Below, piece by piece: positions 21,703 to 33,726 of a stretch of 64,000 nucleotides of DNA. The translations under genes and the position numbers were made by a program. Source of the DNA: Camillea tinctor (Eukaryota; Ascomycota; Sordariomycetes; Xylariales; Xylariaceae); assembly GCA_022578605.1 (NCBI GenBank), contig MU394067.1, positions 620,001 to 684,000 on the forward strand, written 5' to 3'. A model generated the notes under the pieces. That model was not told the DNA's origin and ran no database searches. It saw nothing but the letters and a program-made list of their open reading frames with translations. The stretch's first letter is position 1. Each line of letters begins with the position of its first letter.

Positions 21703-22064
21703 AGGAAGAAAGGGGTTCTAGGTGAAGCTGATTGTACATTTGGTTGTGATCCATCACACAACAGAAACTATACTTTCTCCCTACATTTCTTATCATCCAT
21801 TCATTGAAGGTTTCTTGTTTCATATTACCCAATGGGTTAAATTATGCGATGTCGGCTGGTATGACTGTATGACAGTCAGAAATCGAAGAATTCTACTGCG
21901 GAATCAGAGACGTGAAACTCTGATTCATCCTTTTTCTATTACTATATAAACTCTCATTATGTCCTATTTGGTCCTCATAACTACTAATCATCCTAAGTAC
22001 ATTCCTACTCATGAGATTCACTATTCTCACGACCTCATAGCCACGCATATACTGTGGAGGAAGT

Positions 22065-22952
22065 ATGGCACAATCAAACACTTTAGGAGAATGCTCCTCC
22101 AATACAATTCACCGCACCTTATGCTTTTATAGTCCACCTGAGAACTATGTTATACCAGAGTACATTGCTGAAACTACGACAAAACCAGGAAAGAGGAACT
22201 ATGCTCATCACACCGTGTTAGTCCCTATTACAGATATCAGGGGTCAGGAGAAGAACTTCACCTTGGGAGAGCACTCATTTGCGGCCCTAACAGGCGTTAA
22301 AGCCCCTGACATTGAATTTTCTTCAAGCGAGCAAGTCACAGAGTTATACTTACCCTGGATCCAGAACTTCATTCTGAAAGAAGTGCCTAAAGCAACATCA
22401 GTAACGGTTTTCGACTTCGCTGTGCGGAGAGCATCGATAGCAAAGACGCCAACCCGACAGGTTCACAAAATCCACATAGACCAGTCGCCAAAAGGAGCGT
22501 ATCTCCGCGCACGTCATCATCTGCCACAGGCAGACTTCGAAGCGATCGAACAAGGCCACTCTCACTTCAAGATCATCAATGTTTGGAAACCGATTAATCA
22601 CCCAGTCGTTGACAACCCCCTTACCTTCGCTGAATACAAGTCTCTCCAGCCAGAAGACCTCGTACCCGTGCGTCAGATTTACCCGGACTATGTCGGCGAG
22701 ACGTATGTGCTCAAACACAACAACGGACAGAAGTTTCGATATTGGAGTGATATGACGCCAAATGAAGCCCTGTTGCTCCAGTGTTTTGATAGTCAGGGGT
22801 CGAGAAAGGGACCCGAAGACCTGCTTTTGGACTATGTTCAGTGCGCACATGGATCTTTCAGGTTGAAAGAAGACGGAGATGAGACATATACTCGAGAGAG
22901 TATCGAAGTGAGGTGCTTGGTGCTGGTTGATGAAAAGGATGGTTCTAGATAG
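22065..22952 (+). CDS. AsaB/CmcJ/GA4-desaturase-like oxidase
   Basis: Predicted 295-residue cytosolic enzyme, about full length for a family usually found in fungal secondary metabolism and thought to include non-heme iron, 2-oxoglutarate-type oxygenases. Seen: VHKIHIDQSPKGAYLR (a HxD pair plus a following Arg), FKIINVWKPINHPVVDNPL (the hallmark N-x-W-x-P...PL), DLVPVRQIYPDYVGETYVLK (GETY), the RYWSDMTPNEALLLQCFDS block (...M.P.E.....FDS) and a downstream His (QCAHGSFRL). No introns are needed. No synthase, P450 or transporter is next to it, so if it belongs to a pathway it is an orphan here. A methyltransferase-type role has sometimes been assigned to relatives, and the substrate cannot be read from the sequence. 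Confidence 0.85.
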   Translation: MAQSNTLGECSSNTIHRTLCFYSPPENYVIPEYIAETTTKPGKRNYAHHTVLVPITDIRGQEKNFTLGEHSFAALTGVKAPDIEFSSSEQVTELYLPWIQNFILKEVPKATSVTVFDFAVRRASIAKTPTRQVHKIHIDQSPKGAYLRARHHLPQADFEAIEQGHSHFKIINVWKPINHPVVDNPLTFAEYKSLQPEDLVPVRQIYPDYVGETYVLKHNNGQKFRYWSDMTPNEALLLQCFDSQGSRKGPEDLLLDYVQCAHGSFRLKEDGDETYTRESIEVRCLVLVDEKDGSR

Positions 22953-23438
22953 GTTATATACTATTGCTACGAGCTATCAATGAGCTGTTTAGGGGAGATG
23001 ACGGCACGAGACGAAGCCCAGTACGAAGTACATATCAAGAAGCAGCGATTATCCTACCCTAAGGCTCTGACTGAAGGAGGGAGGTGACTCCCTAGAGATT
23101 AGTACCTATTAGTATAATAGGCACTATTTAGTAGCTCGTAAGCCCTAGACATGAAGTTTCAGAGGATGACTTCGAGACGAAGGTCGAAAGCTCGGCTCAT
23201 AAAACTGCGGAATGGATAGGAATAGATAGACATGTATCAATCAGTATTTTTGCCATGGCAGGGGCCTAGTCCCTGGTACTGTACGTGATAGGGCTAGTTA
23301 GCCATCTATATAAACACTTATGGCTGCCATTTAGTTAGTTCGTTAGCTATTATTCTTGGAATACATTCAGTTCTTGGTCGTACCCAAGTTGCCTAGACCC
23401 TCGTTTTGACACCTAATCTTAGACTATGTAACTTCATA

Positions 23439-23443
<5 letters not shown>
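22953..23443. other. Possible retroelement remnant downstream of the oxidase
   Basis: The stretch has a TATATAAACAC TATA-like box (about 23308) followed by a GTTAGCTATTATTCTTGGAA...ATTCAGTTCTTGG region resembling the R/U5 part of Copia-type LTRs of filamentous fungi. No complete LTR boundaries or primer-binding site can be drawn, so this is tentative. Confidence 0.3.

Positions 23444-23498
<55 letters not shown>
23444..23498. repeat. Compound microsatellite (CT)n(AT)n
   Basis: About 15 uninterrupted CT units switch directly into about 13 TA units. No coding sequence is involved. Confidence 0.9.
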
Positions 23499-25370
23499 CA
23501 GGCAAGCAATTACGGTGTGGTAGATATACCCTCAAGTGAAAAATTTTCTTTCTAGTCTTTAATCATTAAGCGAGTACTTAGAGCCTATTAAACACATTTC
23601 CTTAAACGAGTGTCAATGCTTGTTTACACCTAAGTATGCCTTTTACTAGCGCCGTGTATAGAGGCTACCGAAGCTATAGATCTCACTCAAATAGGAGATA
23701 CTCGTAACCCCCTTCCCTCCTACCTAGCTATTGACTTCTCTCGATCCCAAGCAGCCACCTCGCACCAAAGCCGGGTTCTAGACTAGACGTACGTATTTTC
23801 CCCCAGTTTCAACATCACAACCTACTCTCTTCTTGACGTATCATATGCACGCTGCGGCTGGCTGTCTAAATGCGGCTCAGTGCTCCGGCTCCCCCTCATT
23901 GTTATATATAGTGTTATATCCCGTAGCATCAATGGAATATATTATATCCCTTTATTACTACTCGGGAAGGCAATGATGCCAACCTACCTCACAAGTTATG
24001 ACAGGCACCGAAGTTAAACGTACGACGATTTTATTATCATATCACGGCACCTTGGTTTGTCCTTCCGGATAACGTAGTGCTGATATATGACTTAACCAAA
24101 AGCTGTTCATGACGGATCCTAGGCCTTGCATCAGAAGTAGTCATGGACTCCATACGTGTCGTGTACATGCTTATTATACATATGAACTACTATTCACAAT
24201 TTGGTGCATTAGACTAGACTGCATTGGCTCAAGCTAGCCTGGTGTAGAGAAAGTTAGAGAGATACATCCGAGCTATGACTTTTCGCAAAGTGGATGATAA
24301 GGCAAGGTCAAGATCTCGATTGAATCTGTACAATATAGCCGCGGCAACTTGGTATGAAGCTGAGCGGCAAATCACAATGCAGTAAGATTGCAGGGAAAAG
24401 GGTTTCAAAGAAGATGGAGCTTTGAGTAAGCCTTTATTCATTCCCTTGAAGGTAAGCAGAGCAGACTAGAATCAATAAAGTGTGAAGATATCGAACTACC
24501 ACAAACAGCATTTATCAACGCCCCCTTGTCCTTAGCTACGAGACACGATACTCAGTCAAGGGTTATAGAGGAGGTTGACCTGGTGCCCTAGGATTTTCTT
24601 CCACTTGCCCATTACCCCTTTTCTCCTATTCTATTTATGTCATTGCAAAATAGCAAATAGACTGTGTTATTAGTAGGGGCTATGGGCAAGACAAGTACCA
24701 TTAGCCTCGAAGCTCTGGTAGAACAAGATGAATGCTATTATTGATAAGAACCTAGGTAACATTGAAGAAGCCGGAGCTTACTCCTATGTGTGGTTAGGTA
24801 TTTCTCCTCAATCTTTTCTTTTCTTTTCCTTTTCTTTAGGCCAAAAAAGGAGGAAAGGCAGAAGAAAGAGTAGAGAGAAAGAGAGGAAGGACAATAGGAT
24901 TTCTAGTTAGTTAAGTAACAAGTAACATAGTTCAACTTGATCCAATCGCAGGATAGTGATACTACCTAAAGTTCATGCAGGCTGGTAGTACTCTGGAGGA
25001 TACCGAGTACCCTGAGTGACTGAGGTACATCACTGAATCAATAACCCATTGGCAGATAAGGTGCAGAAAGCGTATTAGATTACCCAGATACCTAGGTTAG
25101 ATAGGTAGGTATTGTGCGTTACAATGGAATGTGAACATGACTTGCAATGAAGTCAGGGATATGCAGGTAATCAGTGGGTATAATTGTACTGGATTACTAA
25201 GTTAGAGCAACCAACAGATGACAGTAGAAGAAAAGCCTTGAGTTGTTATGTGTTTTTCTTTCTTTTACCTTTTCTTCAATTTTACACTTTCTCCCTCTAG
25301 TCAACAAACATAACCTGTAGCAAACTTCACCACTTAAGATTCACAAGCCAGCCGAAAACGAAACCACATA
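23499..25370. other. Spacer with no supported gene
   Basis: Nothing gene-like was found. A TTTTCTTTTCTTTTCCTTTTC tract occurs near 24818, and a TTTTTCTTTCTTTTACC tract near 25254-25270 is probably the pyrimidine-rich promoter of the kinase gene to the right. Confidence 0.5.
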
Positions 25371-26095
25371 ATGCAGTCGCAAGAGTCGACTCCCAGTGTA
25401 GGGAATCCCCAAAATCCATCGTTCATGATGATTGGCTTGCTTGGCGGACCTGGGTCTGGAAAGGGTACTCAATGCGCATTGTTATCAAAAGAATTTCACC
25501 TGTCCCATATCAGCGTTGGGGACGTTCTGCGAAAGGAAATGCAACGGGAGGGCAGTGAATTCTCCGAAATCATCAAGCAGAATATGGAAGCGGGAACAGT
25601 TGGGCCCAAGGAAATCACTGTTGGCATTTTGAGATCTCACATCTTAGAAGAAGCAAAGACAAGGGGCATCAAACTATTCCTGTTGGACGGTAGGTGCTTG
25701 GACCCCCCTGATATATCTCGCATAGTACTACCACAACGATACCGAAGGCTAATAGGCCCCATTATCCTATAGGCTTCCCTCGCAATCTAGACCAAGCTGA
25801 ATACTTTGAGCAGGTGGTCGGTCCTATCGAACATGTCGTAGTACTAGAATGTCCGGAGGATGTCCTTATTGAACGGCTTCTGCCTCGGGGGCGATTCGAC
25901 GATAAGCTTCACAATATTCATGACCGACTCCGAACCTTTAACGAATCTACTTTGAAAGTCATCGACGCCTTCGATGGAAAAGGCAAAGTGAAAAGAGTCA
26001 ACGCGAATGATTCGATTGAAGCTGTGAATAAGTCGGTTAAAGATGTCCTTAGATTGATAACCGTCGTGGTGAACAAAACCATGACCCCTCCTTAA
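25371..26095 (+). CDS. UMP-CMP/adenylate-kinase-like nucleoside monophosphate kinase
   Basis: Predicted 213-residue kinase that would pass phosphate from ATP to a nucleoside monophosphate. Exons are 25371-25689 and 25773-26095; the intron is 83 nt (GTAGGT...CTATAG). Seen: Walker A GGPGSGKGTQ at about residues 26-35, ISVGDVLRKEM in the NMP-binding part, and LLDGFPRNLDQA formed across the splice (family hallmark GFPR..DQ). VLECPEDVLIERLL precedes the lid. The lid is compressed: RLLPRGRFDDKLHNIHDR lacks the few residues (usually SGR.) that normally stand between the first Arg cluster and the DD pair. Leader and tail are unremarkable and no mitochondrial presequence is obvious. Probably an accessory paralogue and not the essential housekeeping enzyme. 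Confidence 0.85.
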
Positions 26096-26408
26096 GAAAA
26101 TGACCTGGGGGTTGTTTAAGAACCAGCTGCAGATCAGCAAGTGTACTCATATCAGATTGGCTCTTCCATGTCCATTAAATCAACAAGAATCGGACCTATA
26201 TATGTATATAATATTTCCATCGATGGAAAAGCTTGCAACAGTGACGTTTATGATAAAAACATATTAACATGATCTAACTCCAAACAGGACTGATCCCTAT
26301 GTACCTGTTTCTTGATACCCATTACCCATGTCACGATGTGTACTCTATGCACATTATACCATAGCCCGAACTCCTTATTATAAGACACACCTCAATGATT
26401 CATCTTCT

Positions 26409-28456
26409 CTAACGATCCCTGCGATATCTGCAGCTCTTTTCACCACACAAACACCTCTTATCGAGACCCTTCCAGTACTTATCCGAATAGTCGACCGTGA
26501 TCTCAGTGCCTGCTTCGATACCCTTGCTAACGAGGATGATCCTCTGCGTGTCGAGCCAACGGAAGCGCTGGTATTGCGCATTAGCGTTGCAGCTATGATT
26601 TACGAACCGCGTGAAGTTGCCCTGTCTCCCCTGCCAGATCTGATAGTTCGTCGTCCCTGTTGTGCTCTCCATCACATCGACGTCCTGTAGACCCTTAGTC
26701 ACAACCCCGACGAACTCACCCACCGCCGCGCCTCGCTCGAACTCGCACAGCGCCAGGAGCCCGTTGCTGCGCCCATTGGGCGTCCGAAACACCTGCACAG
26801 GGCTGGGGGTCGCTTTGGCGCACCCGAACAACGACGGGAAGCAGAAGCACCCGTTCAGCTTCGGGTCGTCCGACTGCTCCTTGCCGCACATCTCGCACGC
26901 CGGCATTGACGCCGCCGTCGCCATCGTTGAAACCCGCCCCTCGGCCGGCGGCGTCCACCGCGGGTCGTCACACCCCCACGTCTGCTCGTCCACCACGCAC
27001 TCCTCAATGTGCCGGAAGCTGAAGTAGGGGTCCCACTGCAGATACGTCGTACGCAGCGGCGTCGGCCGTGACCCGTCCAGGGACACTACCCAGTCGTGCG
27101 GGTGCCCCTGGTACACGCGCTGCGCCGACTCGCCCACGATGGACAGCAGCTGCCGCCAGTTAGGGTGCAGCGTGTCGGCGGCGACCTCGAGGGCGGGGCG
27201 GAGATTCCGCAACCGCTGCATGCTCTCGCGGTCGAACCCGATGCGGTACTTGCAGAAGCGATATATGCCCATGCCGGCGAACACCAGCGCCGCCCACCCG
27301 CCCGCGTCCTTGATCTCCTTGTACCCGCGCCAGATGGCCATCTTGTTGCGCAGCTCCTTCTCCGGCCACGCGAAGTCGGCGCACGCTTCGGCCAGGGCCG
27401 TCTTGCGGTGCTTCGCGTCCGAGATGGACGGCGCGGAACCCCGTAGCGACGCCACGTACGCCTCGAAGTGCTCCACCCACCGCGCCTGCACGATCACTTC
27501 CACCGACCGGCACGCCCGGCTCGCCTGCGTCACCCCCCGCGTAAACACGTTCGCCCGGTGGAACGGCCGCTCGCACGGGAACGCGCTGCTGCTGGTATCC
27601 GCCGCCGCGGGCGCGAGGGTCGCGTCGCGGGAGATGCCGCCGTGCAGGAGCGGCGTCGCGAGGAACTGGTCGAACACCTCCTGCGGGTTGACCCCCATCC
27701 CCCCGTGGATCTGCTCCCAGATCCCGTCGATCAGCTTGTCCAGCGTGGACGGCTTGAGCGCGTAGCCCGCCGGCTCGGCCTTGCGCCGCTTCGGGAAGCT
27801 GCCGTGCGCGATCTGCATCTGCCGCTGCGTGTTGTCCTCGATGATGGACGTGTCGCCGCCGCGGCTCGGGCGCAGCCCGCTGATGGCTTTGCGCGACCGC
27901 ACGCTCTGGTCTTCGTCTCCGTCATGGGAGCGTCTCGTGACAATGGCGGTGGTGGTGGAGGTGCAAGTCCTGGGATCCGGTTTAGGGCCCGGTTTCAATC
28001 TCGGAATGGCCGGTTTCCATGCTTCCGACCGGACATGATCAGATGCTGGCGTCAGCAGTATGGTGCCGGGAGATGGATCGGTATGCCGGCATTCATTCGC
28101 CGCCCTGTTATGATCCGGTGATTCACTCGGCGTTCCTATTTTGGGTGTGACTACGCCGCTGAGATCGACGACTTGCTAGTAGACAGACCACATTAGCTCG
28201 GAGTTGTACATATGTACCTAATGACGCGCTATCGCTTCTGCGCATTACTACCACATACCGAAATAGCCAGCCCGGGGATTGGCTGCTGTGAATCGGGTGT
28301 CGACCGATCTCGAAATTTAGCCTCAATGTGCAGTACCGGACTGCTTAGCCGCTCAACCGAGCTCCAATCGATCCCCGCAAACGATAGCTGCTCTACGACG
28401 GCGCGGACGATGTAGTCACGGAGAGTCGTCGCCTCGGTTTGTTTTTCCAGTGACAT
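26409..28456 (-). CDS. SET-domain lysine methyltransferase-like protein (two exons)
   Basis: Predicted 654-residue protein. Exon 1 is 28456-28259 (66 codons, from MSLEKQTEATTLRDYIV) and exon 2 is 28175-26409. The 82-83-nt intron has a GTATGT donor, a GCTAAT branch and a CTACTAG acceptor and keeps phase 0. Exon 2 stays open from its first base, which supports this join over an internal start. The N-terminal two thirds hold no domain I recognise. Near residues 480-510 a Cys cluster (CEMCGKEQ, CFCF, GC) resembles a pre-SET zinc knot. The SET core has NFTRFVNHSCNANAQ (RFxNHSC, cofactor/lysine pocket) and EITVDYSDKYW, followed by a post-SET CLCGEKSC. This is an S-adenosylmethionine-dependent protein-lysine methyltransferase candidate, histone or otherwise. 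The coding part is GC-rich. Confidence 0.82.
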
Positions 28457-30063
28457 ATTATAGATATTGAGGGTCCCTCGGGTATACCCGATACCCCTCC
28501 ATGAGACGACCTATTTTCTCAAAACTGTTCAATCTAGCTCATCTGGAGGAGCTTCAGTTTTGTAACCTAGTAGGTATGGTATTGTTGCTATAGTGTATGT
28601 AGATCAGAGAACAAAGATGGGGAGAGAAGAGCGGGAAGGGGCCAGAAGGTGGTACTAGCGGTACCATGGCAGAGGGCAGCCCAGCCCATGCGAGTTCTCT
28701 CTTTGCGCTAATGAGAAAAGGAAGAAAATGTGGGTTGGGGGAATTGACTACACTGTGTACTAGAATTATAGCTAGCCTTAAGCCTCTCTGGTGTTATTGG
28801 CTTGTTGATCGACAATATGACATGCATGTTCGTGCCCTCTGCTACAGTGTAATCGAATTACTAGATATATAGGAACTCAGTGGGAAAGGCGAAGCAAAAT
28901 CTGTCAATACAATTGCTTGAGTTAACCGAGGCGCTTTAAGTCCATATGCCCGGGTTTTGCTATAACTACAAATTGATATTAATATAAGAATTCTATACTC
29001 GGTAGAGACTATCTTAACTGCTATTGGTCAATTTTGAATATAATATAATTGTCAGAATCTGTTATTATAGAGAATAAATTTGTAGGTATTTAGTTACCAA
29101 AATCAAAACATATCTAATCTCATCTTTATTGAGAACAAGCTGATTTCGTTTACATTACAGATATATAACAACATCTGAAGTCAGTTATATGATGTCTAGA
29201 GTGAATTGTCTCTGAGAGTATTCTCGGGTTGTTAGCTTATAGAATTAACTAACATAATTGTTATGGGACATGTTATATCTCCTTTTCTGCAGTTTATTTA
29301 AAGTCACAAGGAGTGAGAATAGATGAAAAAAAAAAAAAATCATAATTTGGTTATATAGTATGTAAGTTACATGAGCAAAATAGGGGGTTATATTTGGTTA
29401 GGATATAGGTTAAACAAAGGATATCGTACTTAAAGTTCTTAGAATATAGAGGTACCTGATTTTTCAATTTGGATAGATTAGACATTTGTTATTAAGTACC
29501 AAGCCTGTGAGACTTCTACACTCGGATCTAGTCTCGGTGGGCTGAGTTATGGTAGCGAGAGCCCGAAAGTGGTTGCTAGATTGCTGAGGATAAACTTTCG
29601 TCCACAACATATTATAAATGTTTAGAGTGGGTCCGTGTTCATTATACTATTAGTTGGGTCATTATAAGTCATACTAAGAATATAAAATAGACAGCATAAG
29701 GAGATATTATCTGGTACTAACGGTGGTATAATCGTTGTTTGGAAGTAGGTCAGGTGGACAGGAATCCAGTTGCAGCCCTATTGACGACACTTCGTATAAG
29801 GCAGCTTATATTTCATGCTTGAATGTCTATACCACGGGATCTGTTCACATGAGTTCAAAGTATTGGAGACATGCTTTAGAATTATTCATACCGTTTCATC
29901 GGTAAGCTATCTCAATAATAGGCTATTCAAGCCAAAGTGAAAATTTTCCAAAAAGTGTGAGGGTATCATCAAATATAATATAGTTATCCACCATGACCCC
30001 CAGGTAAACTCCGTCCTCCAAGCCCCCTTTTCCCCGTGCGCTCTATAGTGCGCAAGACGCAAA
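28457..30063. other. AT-rich spacer
   Basis: No gene with support. A short plus-strand frame at 28666-28872 lacks any feature. The stretch from 28950 to 29700 is strongly AT-rich, and a 13-A run lies near 29326-29338. Confidence 0.5.
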
Positions 30064-31012
30064 TTAGAGAAGCACCGCAAATGACCAGTTTTCATCTGTG
30101 TCGTGCGACTTCGTGAGATTAGTTTTCATCCAGCATGCATGCTCCGTTCCCTGATCGCCTTCAATATAACCCCACCCGCATCCTGTACAGTTCGCCGTCC
30201 CTGCACAGTTCTTCATGCAATCCAGCATGTCTTCCGTAGGGACCTGTCGGATGTCGGTGGCCTCGCCGCTTCCACTGTAGTCGATGCCGCATATGCGAAG
30301 GAATGTTTTGTCCGACCCCGGTACTTGGTATGTCGTGCCGTTGGCAGCGGGACAATCGATTTTTGCCCCCACAGTGGGCGTTGCGGTCGCAGTGGATGTT
30401 GTGGTGGTGCTGGTGGTTGCGGGGGAATTGGATATCGCAGCCGACGAAGCAGTCGTGGGCGAACTATAGAGAAATATAAGCTACTACTTCACAACGGAAT
30501 ATAATAAAAACGAACCTTGATGGAGCGGCCTCTACCGCACCCCTGGATGACCGGCTGCTTACCCCAACCCCAACGCCGACTCCAATCGCCACTATGAGCA
30601 ATACTATCACAATTGCTAATATTGTCCAAAACCACGGTCTCCGCATTCCTAGGATTCTTTTTTCTAGCCTAGGTGTTTTGCCATCAGGTGGGATGGGAAA
30701 GCGACCGATGGCGGCATAAGACCCTTCCGTTGACGGTACCGGGCTTCCCGGGGGAGTAGCATCTCCGAGCCAGGATGATGGGTTGAAGCTAAAACGCTTG
30801 CCCGTGTTTGTTGGTGTAAAATAAGCCTTGGACGCGTTCTTATATTGATTCAAATCACGTTTTGTGAAGAAATCGAATCCGCGGAACTCCAAGGGCGATT
30901 CTGCAGCGGATGCGTTGGTTGACTTTGCGGCTGCCCCCGTTGCTGGTATTCGTGCCTGGGACGGTTGTCTGGGGTAGGCCAGGATGGGGCGACCCAGCTG
31001 CTCTGACGCCAT
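30064..31012 (-). CDS. Single-span membrane protein with Cys-rich PAN/WSC-like ectodomain
   Basis: Predicted 298-residue protein. Exons are 31012-30516 and 30463-30064 around a 52-nt intron (GTTCGT...CTATAG), phase 2. Residues 1-125 are a polar, Ser/Pro-rich cytoplasmic tail. A single hydrophobic span, PWFWTILAIVIVLLIVAIGV, lies at about 126-147 and is followed by a Gly/Val/Ser stretch. The exon join leads into a Thr/Ser-rich, mucin-like linker (TTSTTTTSTATATPTVG), then a domain with at least eight Cys and the shape of fungal PAN-type modules (CGIDYSGSGEATDIRQV, DCMKNCAGTANCTGCGWGY, ACWMK). A type II-like surface sensor or wall-anchored adhesin is plausible. Its function is unknown. The promoter side has a long CT-rich tract on the coding strand. 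Confidence 0.8.
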
Positions 31013-32391
31013 TGCTCTCGAATCCAGATCTGTTTCATTGCTGGGACATAGTGATATCGTGACAAGGGACGACTTATATCTAACCTAGGGAAGATGAAAT
31101 TAAAAAGAAAAGAAAAGAAAAAAAGGAGTGAAAAAAGGAAGACCGTAAGCAAAGGAAAATGACGCCAATAACTTGCTACGAAGGCTCGGAAGAAAAGGAG
31201 CTCAGATGAGAAAGCCTGCGGGATTCCTAAAGAAAATCCTACCACACGACGTAACGAAGCCACCAACAACTTTTGCCCGCTTCCCACTTCCCACATGCCA
31301 CTTGCGTGCCAAGGCGAACCGTCAATCCCAACCCCCCTTGGTACTACACGAGCGCAATCTCGCAAAATCGCGACTAGCCGGGATCATTTCCCACTTGGGG
31401 GATCGCCTACACGTGTCGTAAATTGGCCCTGGCTAGAATCTGCAGAGGCTTGTTTTTTAAGGAACACTGCTGACTACATAACGCCTGTGCCTGAGAGAGC
31501 GAGCGCGGTGTGTATAATCACATCCCGTTAGCTAGGTAAACATGACGCTTGCAGTGGGGGTGCTTATGACATAGAAGAGGATAAATACCTACTTGTATAC
31601 GAGTTTGATAGATCCATCAAAGTTTTTGGTGATGCTCTTCGCCGACCGGTTTCAGCTCTCCCCAGCGGTGTAAGACAAGAGGTTGATTTATGGTGGGGAG
31701 AACAACACCACATCAGCTGTGATTGAATACCAAACATCACCACTTCGAAGACACGAGGGCAGCGATGGGATAATAAGAAAAGCGTCATCCAATTACGTCA
31801 AGCTCAGTTACGCGCGTAGGTGAGTTGCCGTAAGACAGATACGAGGTTGTCTTTTTATTGACGTGAAAGGAAAAAGAAATATACTATTGAGAGACATTTC
31901 GTGGCGTAGCCATGTCTCAACCGGTGTGCATCCCACCACGGTGCGGTATGCACTTCGAGAAAGTCAAGTCTCACGAAGTTCTATGTTGAAATAAAGTGCG
32001 CGTATAAGCCATCCTCCTTGAGATAGAGTTATTACCCTCGAGACGGCGACAAGTCATTGGGGGAAAGTGGCAAAAGGATATTTTCTACCTATCTATATTG
32101 CCATTTGCTATAGCCAGTTCTCGGATGGAGAACCTCCAGGCACGGCTAAGTGCCGAACAACCCCTCTGCTGTTCATATGGCTATTATCCTAGAGTACGAC
32201 GTTTTGCCTTCTTTTCCCCTTACCGGTGACCCTTCATATTTATGGGCTATACCAGCCGGCTTTGAAGTTTACTTAAGATGTGATTTCTGTAGACTTTTAT
32301 TGCTCAGCACCGCAGTTTGCTTGGAAAAGGTGAATTCATTTGCGTGAGAAAGAAAGAAGAAGAAAAAAACCCCCGTAAAAGAGATAGCACC
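31013..32391. other. Divergent promoter region and spacer
   Basis: This lies between two divergent genes. AG-rich sequence at 31095-31140 is the pyrimidine-rich leader of the membrane-protein gene (read on the minus strand). No other gene was found. Small inverted repeats occur around 31920-31980 (TGCATCCCACCACGGTG; ACTTCGAGA...TCACGAAGT). Confidence 0.5.
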
Positions 32392-33253
32392 ATGCACAGC
32401 CTCGCTCTGTCCGCATCCCTGGCAATGGGCCTCTTCACGGCCTCAGGAATCGCCCAATGCAGCCGCGACCTCCTGATCGCCGCGACGGAGAGCCTGCTGG
32501 CCGCGCAGACGGAGGGCACGGCCGACACCCTATCCCCTCTCGCCGAGTCGGTCACGTACCTAGAGCAGTTCAAGGCGGCCGACCTAGCAACGGGCATCCT
32601 GTCGACGCCAGTGGCGGTCGAGTTCAACCGCAGCCTGCACGACACGACGCAGTGCGCGACGTACACGGAGATGATCGCCCCCGGCGGCGCCCACCCCTAC
32701 GTCCTCGGCACCCAGATGCACCTCACCCCCGAGGGCGCCATCACTAACATCAGCACCCTCGTCACCGACCAGGGCGACTGGCTGTTCAACGCTACGGGTA
32801 CCTTCTACTGGGCCTCCCGTGAGGCCTGGGACGTGATCCCCGAGGACCAGCGCGACTCCCGCGAGGTCATACAGGCGGCTGCGGACGCGTACGCGGATAT
32901 CTTCAATGATAAGAGTGTTACGGTGCCGTGGGGCTCGCCGTGCGCGCGGCTTGAGGGCGGGGCGTACACGGGGTCCGGGTCGGCTTCTGATAGGTGCGAC
33001 GTTGGGATTCCCAATGGTAGGTAGCCATAGCACGGGCTTTCTTTTTTTCTTGCCGGAGAAAAGAAGAAGTGGTATGCAGACTAACACGACTGGTTTCGCA
33101 GGCGTGGCTTTGGTCAACCGCCGCTACGTGATCGACGAGACGATAGGCGCGGTCGATGTGTTCATCGACTTTGCGTCCCTGCCTGATAGCCACGAGTTCC
33201 GTGTCGAGGGCGGCAAGATTCGCTTCGTGCATACCCTGACGGTTATGGCCTAA
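32392..33253 (+). CDS. Secreted protein resembling the DUF8021 family
   Basis: Predicted 258-residue secreted protein. Exons are 32392-33016 and 33102-33253; the 85-nt intron has GTAGGT, a GACTAAC branch and a CGCAG acceptor. The chosen ATG starts a clear signal peptide (MHSLALSASLAMGLFTASGI, cleaved near AQC). The mature part starts CSRDLLIAATESLLAAQ, has EFNRSLHDTTQCATY, TPEGAITNISTLVTDQGDWL and PWGSPCARLEGGAYTG, and ends FRVEGGKIRFVHTLTVMA. The 'cysteine-SR-long helix ... C-T-Y ... PWG..C.R.EGG' layout matches, from memory, secreted fungal proteins annotated DUF8021, with a SnoaL-like fold suspected. Role unknown. Four Cys could form two disulfides. Confidence 0.75.
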
Positions 33254-33726
33254 TCAGGGGAGGAGGTTTCTGGTTCGTGCTTAACATGGTCAGGTAAGGC
33301 AAAATAAGAACTGGGGTCGAAATGCACCGGCAAAGTTGGATAGGTTCAGCTGTATTCCAAGATCGATCGTCTCAATGCACTTAGAGCTTGTTCGCTCGTT
33401 CGTTCCCCATCAACTAGTCTAGGGTAGCCCTCTACGGCGGTAGTGTAGATAGTAGGGTTTCTCCACAAAAGTCCCTTTCGAGAAGAGAAAGCGTCTAGAC
33501 TCGACTATTGATAATCTATATGGGCTTAGTTCAGAAGCCCTGGTTCTACTATGGTTCTACTATTGATCTGTCTATGTGCTCATCATAATTTACATAATCA
33601 TACATCAAGATATAATGCAAGTAGTTATATTGCCTCTAACTAGATATGTATGCATGTTCGATGAGATCTATTAGTTATGTGTATGTTCACAAATGATGTT
33701 TGTTACGCTATTGATCTTCTAGCTTT
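33254..33726. other. Spacer between two convergent genes
   Basis: AT-rich with no coding sequence found. It contains the 3' ends of the secreted-protein and dehydrogenase genes. Confidence 0.5.

Noticed and set aside
32584..33232. Minus-strand frames opposite the secreted DUF8021-like gene
   Set aside because: Shadow frames; the plus-strand gene has a signal peptide and a correct splice join.
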